From Bacillota bacterium (GTDB lineage: Bacteria; Bacillota; Clostridia; Saccharofermentanales; Fastidiosipilaceae): a DNA stretch of 64,000 bases. Position 1 is the stretch's first letter. Each line of letters begins with the position of its first letter. Location of the stretch: positions 1 through 64,000 of the forward strand of contig JAEWGG010000002.1 of the NCBI GenBank assembly GCA_023388435.1, given 5' to 3'. The notes beneath the pieces are model-generated. The model ran no database searches and had not been told where the DNA came from. It worked only from the letters and a program-made list of their open reading frames with translations. The translations under genes and the position numbers were made by a program. This document shows positions 53,434-59,581 of this stretch, in pieces.

Positions 53434-54189
53434 TCAGGGTTGGACGGACTTCAGGGGACAGTGATTGATACGTTTTCCACGCCGCCCGGGATGCAAGCGG
53501 AGGTTGGGGGCCTGCCAGAGATCCCAGTGCGGATCAGGTACCCGCCAGTTCGGCCCATAATTGGCCGCCAGGACCGCCTCGTAGTTATCGGGCACCGAGA
53601 CCTCGAAGACCTGGCCGTCCGCCGCGCGGACCGGCTTCTTCTCCACGCAGAGGTAATGCGGGTCCACCATCTCCGCGAAGTCGTGCTCCCAGCGCTCACT
53701 GTAGCGCTCTTGACTGCGGCGGTAAAAGAAGGGCGAGACCATATTTTCGCCCTCCCGGTGAAAGGTGTAGATATCGACGCCGACATGCTTATAAAACCAG
53801 GTGGACTCCAGGACCTCCCCGTCCAGCAAAAAAGAGCGCTGACGGATGAATCCAGCTGCTTTCAGCAGGCCGTCCAGGGCCTCCCAGGAAAAGTCCGGTC
53901 CCGGCTCCAGGGCGATGTCCAGGTCCAGATCGTGGGGAATCATCCCGCCCTCGCGGACGATGCCGAGCAGACTTCCACAGCTAAAGAAAAAGCGATATCC
54001 CCCCGCTTCCAGGACCTCCTGCACACGTCGCATGGCCTCCAGGCCATACTGCTGTACCGCTCGGTTCTGGCGCTCAGCCAGACGGCGCTCCTTCCCCAAC
54101 TTGATGCGATGTCCAATCCAATAGCAGAAGCGGTTGCGCTTCAGGGCCTTTTCGAGGCGATCCTTGGCGCGGTAAAGCTGATTTTTCAT
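53434..54189 (-). CDS. licD: LicD family phosphocholine transferase
   Basis: The 251-residue protein has the LicD core: FFFSCGSLLGIVREGGMIPHDLDLDIAL, where the HDLDLD acids would bind metal, then WFYKHVGVDIYTFH and the C-terminal VPDNYEAVLAANYGPNWRVPDPHWD. It would transfer phosphocholine or phosphoethanolamine from CDP-alcohol to a glycan. ATG 54189 has AAGGAG upstream; the frame opens to 54237 without a ribosome site. A candidate promoter lies about 60 nt upstream, so licD may lead the unit licD-wzy-GT2-licA-licC-acyltransferase. Confidence 0.9.
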   Translation of the reverse strand: MKNQLYRAKDRLEKALKRNRFCYWIGHRIKLGKERRLAERQNRAVQQYGLEAMRRVQEVLEAGGYRFFFSCGSLLGIVREGGMIPHDLDLDIALEPGPDFSWEALDGLLKAAGFIRQRSFLLDGEVLESTWFYKHVGVDIYTFHREGENMVSPFFYRRSQERYSERWEHDFAEMVDPHYLCVEKKPVRAADGQVFEVSVPDNYEAVLAANYGPNWRVPDPHWDLWQAPNLRLHPGRRGKRINHCPLKSVQP

Positions 54190-54241
54190 AGTTAACTCCT
54201 TGACCCAAAATTTGGACTGGGCACAATTTTTTGACAATCTA

Positions 54242-54250
54242 TTCTATAGC
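54242..54250 (-). promoter_or_regulatory. candidate extended -10 promoter of the licD operon
   Basis: TGCTATAGA on the minus strand, about 55 nt before the licD start, in the 133-bp gap after the flippase. An imperfect GTCCCC/GGGGAC hairpin (54284-54307) lies between it and the flippase stop and may end the upstream transcript. Confidence 0.4.
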
Positions 54251-54322
54251 AAATTCCCCAGCTTGACAGCTGAACTGGCTGGAGTCCCCAGGTACACGTC
54301 CGGGGACACTGTCCTGTAAAGC

Positions 54323-55600
54323 CTAGGTCTGCAGCTCGCCCTGCCCCTTGCGGCGGGTGTAATAGAGAACCACCAGGACGCGGTACAGGCACTCCAGGCA
54401 GGTGGTCAGAGAGACCATACAGGCCAGGAGGAAGGGGCTCAGCACGCCACAGAAATAGAGGATGGCCACGGCGCAGATGTGGAAGCTTGAACTCACATAG
54501 ATAGAATAGTTCGCATGGCGGGCGATGCCGAGGGCACTCATACAGGGGAAGCCAAAAAGAAAGTCCGGCAGGGTCACAAAGGCGGCGGGGATGAGGCCGC
54601 GAAGTATCGGTCCCGTACGCGCAAAGTCAGGGCCAAAAATCAGCTTACAGATCCCCTCCGCGTAGACGAAGCCAATCAGACAGGCCAGGCCTATGATCGG
54701 CATGAAAATACGCAGGACTTTATAGATCAGCTTGAAGTCGCGGTGGCTCACCATATAGGGATAGATGCTGTCCGAAATCGGTGTCAGGGCATTCTGGCCA
54801 GTGCTCAGGAGCTTGTCCCCTGCGGCGTAGATACCGCTCAGCTGGGGGGTGAAACTGCGGACCAGCAAGACATTAAAACTGGAGTAGGCCGTGCCCGCTA
54901 TGCGCGAAATGAAAAAGCCCGAGGAGAGCTTAAAGTTGGCTGCGAAGTCTTTCCAGGAGACCCTGCGCAGGCGGATCTGAAAGCTTCGGTGCAGATAGTG
55001 TATGGACCAGATCAAGGCCACCCCGTTGCCGCAGATTGAGAGCAGGGGGACCACCATATAGTCTTCCGGACGGCGCAGGAAGACAAAAATCAGGACGGTA
55101 AAAATTCCTTTGGCGAGGACTGTACGGAAGGTGACAGGGGCCATCTGCTGTAAGCCGCGGTAGACGAAGTCTGGAATAAAGCCATTGATGGCCGTACCCA
55201 GGAGAAAGAGCAGATAGAAAGCCGCATCCTGGCGGTAGGATGGAAAAAAGAGAAGTATACCCCCAAGAATCAGGAAGGAGAGGGCGACAAGAAAAATCTT
55301 GGCCCACTGCACCGCCGAATAAATCCGTGAAACCTCTTCCCGATCCTCCGCCTTCTGGGCTATGTCCTGGGTCGCCGAGAGTATGAAGCCAAAGTCGATC
55401 AGCAGCTGGAAATAGACCATCAAGGCGTTGGCCACACCGACCTTACCATACATCAGACTCCCTAGCACCCGGGTCTGGATCATGATGGCGATGAAGCCGA
55501 AGAAGTAGGAGGAAAAGCGGAGAAGGTATAAGAAGAACGTGTTTTTCAGCAAGAGGCGCTTGTGTGCTTCTTGCGGCCAAAATCTCATTCTAAATCGCAT
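54323..55600 (-). CDS. polysaccharide flippase (Wzx/MATE-like)
   Basis: The 425-residue membrane protein has about 12 helices. Family features of oligosaccharide flippases are the N-terminal NTFFLYLLRFSSYFFGFIAIMIQTRVLG, with YGKVGVANALMVYFQLLIDFGF, and the mid-chain LSSGFFISRIAGTAYSSFNVLLVRSF. It would move the lipid-linked repeat, possibly carrying the choline group, across the membrane, like TacF in pneumococcus. ATG 55600 has GGAG 5 nt upstream; the frame opens to 55750 inside the methyltransferase gene. It follows that gene by 40 nt. Confidence 0.88.
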   Translation of the reverse strand: MRFRMRFWPQEAHKRLLLKNTFFLYLLRFSSYFFGFIAIMIQTRVLGSLMYGKVGVANALMVYFQLLIDFGFILSATQDIAQKAEDREEVSRIYSAVQWAKIFLVALSFLILGGILLFFPSYRQDAAFYLLFLLGTAINGFIPDFVYRGLQQMAPVTFRTVLAKGIFTVLIFVFLRRPEDYMVVPLLSICGNGVALIWSIHYLHRSFQIRLRRVSWKDFAANFKLSSGFFISRIAGTAYSSFNVLLVRSFTPQLSGIYAAGDKLLSTGQNALTPISDSIYPYMVSHRDFKLIYKVLRIFMPIIGLACLIGFVYAEGICKLIFGPDFARTGPILRGLIPAAFVTLPDFLFGFPCMSALGIARHANYSIYVSSSFHICAVAILYFCGVLSPFLLACMVSLTTCLECLYRVLVVLYYTRRKGQGELQT

Positions 55601-55640
55601 AGATACTCCATCCTGTTTACCCGGAAACACAGTCCCGCAC

Positions 55641-56456
55641 TCAGTCTCGGGACGGGGCCAGACGATAGGCAAAAATCGCCGCAGCCGCAGCCGCATTGAA
55701 GGAATCCACACAGCCGTGAACCGGGAGGGCGAGGCAGGCCCCAGCGGCACGGAGCAGGTCCTCGTCTAAACCCCGGGCCTCATTACCAATAAAGAGGCAA
55801 AAGCGCTCCGGTCTCCCCTGCTCCAGCAAGTAAGCTTCCAGTTCGCGTCCCCGAGGCGAGGTCGCCAGACTCAGGACTCCGGCCTGATCCAGTTCCTCCA
55901 GCAGCTCCCGCCCCTCACGGTAGGGCAGAAGTGGCAGGCTCAGGGCAGCTCCCATAGCCGCCCGCAGGACCTTCTGCTTCCAGGGCTGGGCCGAGCCCTG
56001 ACTGTAGAGCAAGGCGTCATACCCCAGGACGTAGGCACTGCGGATGATCGAACCCATATTCCCTGGATCCTGGACCTCCTCAAGGGCCAGGAGGCGCAGG
56101 GGGCCCGGGCGCCGCAAGATCTGCCGGAGATCCCGCGCTTCCGGGAGCTGAGCCTTGGCGAAAATCAGAGCCAAGCCCTGAGGCTGTTTTGTGTCGCAGT
56201 GGCGCTTGAAGCTTTTCTCCCCCAAGAGGTAGCAGGGGCAGTCCAGCTTCTCCCAGCTGAAGTCCAAGTCCCCAGCCTGGACGCGTCGGAGAAAAGCCTC
56301 CGTCATCAGACAGGCCTCCGGTCTGCGACCCGTTTGCAGTGCAGTCTGACAAAAACGCAGGCCCTCCACCAGGAGGTAATCGCCCCAGCCGATCTCGCGG
56401 CCAGGCTCCCGCAGATATTTCCGCTCTTCACGCTCGGACCACTGCCGCAGCTGCAC
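55641..56456 (-). CDS. TrmH/SpoU family RNA 2'-O-methyltransferase
   Basis: This protein of about 271 residues has an N-terminal substrate-binding domain (about 1-105) and a SPOUT knot domain. The family motifs are LLALEEVQDPGNMGSIIRSA (motif 1), LFIGNEARGLDEDLL (motif 2) and LPVHGCVDSFNAAAAAAIFAYRL (motif 3). It probably methylates ribose in 23S rRNA. GTG 56456 (GGAGG 8 nt upstream) is preferred over GTG 56465, which overlaps that site. It follows rplT, a common arrangement in Bacillota, though a terminator separates them. Confidence 0.93.
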   Translation of the reverse strand: MQLRQWSEREERKYLREPGREIGWGDYLLVEGLRFCQTALQTGRRPEACLMTEAFLRRVQAGDLDFSWEKLDCPCYLLGEKSFKRHCDTKQPQGLALIFAKAQLPEARDLRQILRRPGPLRLLALEEVQDPGNMGSIIRSAYVLGYDALLYSQGSAQPWKQKVLRAAMGAALSLPLLPYREGRELLEELDQAGVLSLATSPRGRELEAYLLEQGRPERFCLFIGNEARGLDEDLLRAAGACLALPVHGCVDSFNAAAAAAIFAYRLAPSRD

Positions 56457-56512
56457 GCCAGCCACCTCCTCTCCCCTCGGAACTTCCTCTTCTCACTAAA
56501 GGAATCGGGTAT

Positions 56513-56550
56513 AAAAAAATACGGCTCCTTCCCACAAGGATTGAGCCGTA
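56513..56550 (-). terminator. Rho-independent terminator of infC-rpmI-rplT
   Basis: On the minus strand a TACGGCTCAATCCTT/AAGGAGCCGTA stem with a small bulge is followed by TTTTTTT. Confidence 0.9.
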
Positions 56551-56602
56551 GAGAAAGGGGACAGTGGCCTCGCCAATAGCGGACGCCACCATCCCCAACG
56601 AA

Positions 56603-56956
56603 TTACAGAGCAGCCTTCGCCTTCTCGCAGAGCTGGGCAAAAGCCTGGGCATCACTGACCGCAATCTCGGCCAGGACCTTGCGATCCAGCTGGATCTCAG
56701 CCTTCTTCAGACCGTTCATGAAGCGGCTGTAGCTCAGGCCGTTCAGGCGGGCAGCGGCATTAATGCGGCTGATCCAGAGCTTACGGAAATCGCGCTTCTT
56801 CTGGCGACGATCGCGATAGGCGTAGCTCAGGGACTTCATCACCTGCTGGTTGGCGACCTTGAACAGCTTGCTCTTACGGCCGAAATAACCCTTCGAAAGC
56901 TTCAGAATCTTCTTATGGCGCGCTCTTGTGGTCACGCCTCTCTTCACTCTAGCCAT
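56603..56956 (-). CDS. rplT: 50S ribosomal protein L20
   Basis: The 117-residue early-assembly protein of the large subunit begins MARVKRGVTTRARHKK-like and contains YFGRKSKLFKVANQQV and ISRINAAARLNGLSYSRFM. ATG 56956 with GGAGG upstream. It is the last gene of the IF3 operon; in Bacillus, L20 represses this operon through its leader. Confidence 0.99.
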   Translation of the reverse strand: MARVKRGVTTRARHKKILKLSKGYFGRKSKLFKVANQQVMKSLSYAYRDRRQKKRDFRKLWISRINAAARLNGLSYSRFMNGLKKAEIQLDRKVLAEIAVSDAQAFAQLCEKAKAAL

Positions 56957-56989
56957 GTCTTAGGACCTCCTCTTGTCTCGCAATCTCGC

Positions 56990-57187
56990 TTATTTGTAGG
57001 GCAGCATCTGCTTGACTCTGGCGGCATCACCCGGCGCAGCCACGGTGGAGCCTCTCAGATTGCGCTTCTGCTTTGCGGACTTGTGGCCCAGCTTGTGCTT
57101 CTTATAGGCCCGAAAACGCAGGACCTTACCCGTACCGGAAATCTTGTAGCGCTTCTTGGAGGCGCTGTGGCTTTTCTGCTTAGGCAT
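56990..57187 (-). CDS. rpmI: 50S ribosomal protein L35
   Basis: The 65-residue basic protein begins MPKQKSHSASKKRYKISGTG and contains AYKKHKLGHKSAKQKRNLRG. ATG 57187 with GAGGAG upstream. Second gene of the IF3 operon. Confidence 0.99.
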   Translation of the reverse strand: MPKQKSHSASKKRYKISGTGKVLRFRAYKKHKLGHKSAKQKRNLRGSTVAAPGDAARVKQMLPYK

Positions 57188-57213
57188 ATTCTCCTCCTCT
57201 TACCTGTCCTTCT

Positions 57214-57735
57214 CTATTTCTTACTAGGTGCCAGAAACATCAGCATGTTCCGGCCCTCGACGCGGGGGGGACGCTCCACTTGCGCCACGTCGCCGCACTT
57301 GTCGACAAAATTCTGCATGACCTCATAGCCCTGGGCTGTGTAGGCCATCTCTCTGCCACGGAAGCGAATGGACACCTTGACCCGATTTCCGCTCTCCAAG
57401 AAGCGCTGGGCATTGCGCACCTTATAGGACAAGTCATGTTCTTCCGTAGAAAGCTTGAGGCCGATCTCCTTGACCTCCACAATCTTCTGACGCTTCTTCG
57501 CTTCCTTGTCCCGCTTGGCTTTCTCGAAGAGATACTTGCCGTGGTCCATGATCCGGCAGACCGGATTCTCGGGATTGGCAGAAATCAGCACCAGGTCCAA
57601 GTCTGCATCCTCAGCCCGGCTTCTGGCCTCTTCGATGGGGACGACGCCCAGCATCGTACCGTTGGCATCAATCAGTCGCACCCGCTCAAAACGGATGGCC
57701 TGGTTGATCATGTGCCCCGTCTTCTTCTTAGCGAT
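57214..57735 (-). CDS. infC: translation initiation factor IF-3, apparently starting at ATC
   Basis: The protein has 173 residues if begun at ATC 57735. The N-domain (MINQAIRFERVRLIDANGTMLGVV) and C-domain (DLDLVLISANPENPVCRIMDHGKYLFEKAK) are standard. The first ATG (57711) has no ribosome site. Eight codons upstream, ATC 57735 is preceded by GGAGG with 9-nt spacing, and the extra residues (AKKKTGH) match the basic N-terminus normal for IF3. IF3 itself discriminates against such codons, so a rare start gives autoregulation, as with AUU in E. coli. Operon infC-rpmI-rplT. A terminator-like hairpin lies 55 nt upstream. Confidence 0.93.
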   Translation of the reverse strand: MAKKKTGHMINQAIRFERVRLIDANGTMLGVVPIEEARSRAEDADLDLVLISANPENPVCRIMDHGKYLFEKAKRDKEAKKRQKIVEVKEIGLKLSTEEHDLSYKVRNAQRFLESGNRVKVSIRFRGREMAYTAQGYEVMQNFVDKCGDVAQVERPPRVEGRNMLMFLAPSKK

Positions 57736-57786
57736 GGGTCTACACCTCCTCTTGAATCTTCCTTACTCATTTCGCTGCTGGCAAAA

Positions 57787-57813
57787 GAAAAACCGACGCA
57801 GGCAAGCGTCGGC
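57787..57813 (-). terminator. terminator or attenuator between tRNA-Leu and infC
   Basis: On the minus strand CCGACGC and GCGTCGG form a perfect 7-bp stem with loop TTGCCT, followed by TTTTTC. It ends the tRNA transcript. As no separate infC promoter is evident, it may also act as the attenuator of the IF3 operon. Confidence 0.8.
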
Positions 57814-57885
57814 TTAAAACTTCCTGGTGAACCTCTTCACGGAGTTGGAGGTGAGAAGCGGGCTTCTGCTTGCGTGTTCGATTAT

Positions 57886-57972
57886 TGGTGCGGTCGACAG
57901 GACTCGAACCTGCACGAGTTTTACCTCATAGCGACCTCAACGCTACGTGTCTGCCAGTTCCACCACGACCGC
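57886..57972 (-). tRNA. tRNA-Leu (anticodon GAG)
   Basis: The 87-nt cloverleaf has acceptor arms GCGGTCG (57966-57972) and CGACCGC, discriminator A and encoded CCA (57886-57888). The D-loop has GGCAGAC. The anticodon stem is TAGCG/CGCTA with loop TTGAGGT (anticodon GAG), the variable arm is long as required for Leu, and the T-arm has GGTTCGAGTCC. It reads CUC/CUU codons. Confidence 0.97.
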
Positions 57973-57988
57973 GACTAGCAACTTCTGT

Positions 57989-58017
57989 AGTCTAACGAAA
58001 ATTTTTGGCACTGTCAA
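57989..58017 (-). promoter_or_regulatory. promoter of tRNA-Leu
   Basis: Minus strand TTGACA (58012-58017), 17-nt spacer, TAGACT (57989-57994). Start would be about 10 nt before the mature tRNA. The -35 overlaps the stop codon of the NYN gene. Confidence 0.8.
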
Positions 58018-58826
58018 GCTCTAATGCGAATGTAGATGTGCTTGACATTATTCTGCCCGGCGCTGCGCTCGTCAATTTCCAGGGCGTCAATGGAACGAAT
58101 CAGATTGGAAAGCTTGGGATAGCCATAGGTACGCGCATCAAAGTCGGGGCGCACCTTGAGTAGAAGGTTGCCCACGTCACCCAGGAAGGCCCATCCCTGT
58201 TCATCGGCCAGGTCCTGAACACAGCTGCGGATCAGCTGGATGATCTCCTCATTGACGGCCAGCGGGGTCCGGTTGTGCTGCACCTCCAGAGGCGGGCGGC
58301 TGGCACTGCTGCGGACTGCTTGACTGTCCGCCTCCCCGTCCTCCTCCAGAGGCAGGATTTCCAAGTAGATAAACTTGTCGCAGGCCGCAATAAAGGCCCC
58401 CGGGGTCTTGTGCTCGCCAATGCCCAGCACCCATTTACCGGCCTCTCGCAGACGGGTTGCCAGACGGGTAAAGTCGCTGTCGGAGGATACGATGCAAAAA
58501 CCATCCACCCGATTCTCATAGAGGATATCCATGGCGTCGATGATCATCGCCGAGTCCGTGGCATTCTTGCCGTAGGTGTAGCCGAACTGTTGGACTGGAG
58601 CGATGGCGTAGTCCAGAAGAGTCGGCTTCCAGGTCGCCAGATGTGGCCGGGTCCAGTCCCCATAGATGCGCTTGATAGTCGGCTTGCCATAGAGGGCCAC
58701 CTCCTGCATGAGGCCCTTAATATAGCGTGCCGAGATGTTGTCCGCGTCGATCAGCATCGCCAGGCGCATGTCGCTGGCTGCAGCTTCACGCTCCGCCTCA
58801 TGGGCCAATAAAAATGTGCGGGCCAT
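58014..58826 (-). CDS. NYN domain protein with a C-terminal OST-HTH (LOTUS) domain
   Basis: The 270-residue protein has an N-terminal PIN-like NYN domain: LAMLIDADNISARYIKGLM with the first acids, NATDSAMIIDAMDILY, and VDGFCIVSSDSDFTRLATRLREAGKWVLGIGE with the SDSDF core. A linker rich in Ser/Glu follows, then a LOTUS/OST-HTH domain (about 195-270, GDVGNLLLKVRPDFDARTYGYPKLSNLIRS). Such proteins are predicted RNases or RNA-binding factors; LOTUS domains bind RNA. ATG 58826 has AAAGGGG upstream. All acidic residues expected for metal binding are present. The RNA target is unknown. Confidence 0.9.
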   Translation of the reverse strand: MARTFLLAHEAEREAAASDMRLAMLIDADNISARYIKGLMQEVALYGKPTIKRIYGDWTRPHLATWKPTLLDYAIAPVQQFGYTYGKNATDSAMIIDAMDILYENRVDGFCIVSSDSDFTRLATRLREAGKWVLGIGEHKTPGAFIAACDKFIYLEILPLEEDGEADSQAVRSSASRPPLEVQHNRTPLAVNEEIIQLIRSCVQDLADEQGWAFLGDVGNLLLKVRPDFDARTYGYPKLSNLIRSIDALEIDERSAGQNNVKHIYIRIRA

Positions 58827-58874
58827 GGCCTCCCCTTTCTCTCTCCAAATCGCTTCTTGTCTGCTTCTGGCTTG

Positions 58875-58914
58875 CAAAGAGCCCCCCTGCTCTTTGTCCG
58901 CTTTTGCTATTGTA
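58875..58914 (-). promoter_or_regulatory. -10-like element and hairpin upstream of the NYN gene
   Basis: TACAAT (58909-58914, minus strand) is followed by a perfect 8-bp hairpin, CAAAGAGC (58875-58882) with GCTCTTTG (58889-58896). There is no clear -35 and no T-run. Confidence 0.35.
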
Positions 58915-58941
58915 CCTGTTTATAAGCCGCGAACACAGCCC

Positions 58942-59577
58942 CTAGTGTGGGGCCAGACGGCTGCCTGCGGTCTGGACGTCCAACCTTCCCCCCAGCAGCT
59001 CCTGCAGGTCCTGAATCAGACCCAGGCGCTCAGCGGGCAGGCAGAGCTCGGCACTGACGGCGGCCCCGTAGTTCAGTGAACTGAGCTCGAGACCCTGGCG
59101 CTGACAGTAGGCCTGAACGCGCTCATAGTCGGCGTAGCCCATGCGCAGACGGTAGACCTCCTGCTCAACCATCAGAGCCAGATCTGAAGCATCCAGAACC
59201 CCTTCTGCGGCCTCGGCATAGGCTCGACTGAGTCCCCCCGTTCCCAGCAGGATCCCGCCGAAATAGCGGACGACAGCCACCAGCAGATTGGCCGCCTCCC
59301 GCTGGCTCAGGCGTTTAAGGATCACCTGGCCCGCGGTGCCGTGGGGCTCCCCATCATCGGAGGAGCGCTCATTCCAACTGCGCTGCTGGGCGTCGTACAG
59401 GCGCCAGGCATAGCAGATGTGGCGGGCCCTTGGATGCTCCTCCCAGAGCATTTTAAGATGGGTCCTGGCCTCCTCTTCCCGCTCACAGTAAAAGCTGTAG
59501 GCGATGAATTCAGAGCGCTTAATCTCCGTACGCCACTGAGCCTCCTGGCGCAGATATCGGCAGGCTGGAATGGCCAC
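58942..59577 (-). CDS. IMPACT/YigZ family protein
   Basis: The 211-residue protein has the UPF0029 N-terminal domain: KRSEFIAYSFYCEREEEA, ARHICYAWRL, SDDGEPHGTAGQ and VVRYFGGILLGTGGLSRAY. A smaller C-terminal ferredoxin-like domain (about 140-205) follows. The eukaryotic relative IMPACT modulates translation control; the bacterial role is unclear. The GTG start at 59577 lies 4 nt after the lon stop, so translation is coupled to lon. Confidence 0.93.
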   Translation of the reverse strand: MAIPACRYLRQEAQWRTEIKRSEFIAYSFYCEREEEARTHLKMLWEEHPRARHICYAWRLYDAQQRSWNERSSDDGEPHGTAGQVILKRLSQREAANLLVAVVRYFGGILLGTGGLSRAYAEAAEGVLDASDLALMVEQEVYRLRMGYADYERVQAYCQRQGLELSSLNYGAAVSAELCLPAERLGLIQDLQELLGGRLDVQTAGSRLAPH

Positions 59578-59581
59578 GAGC

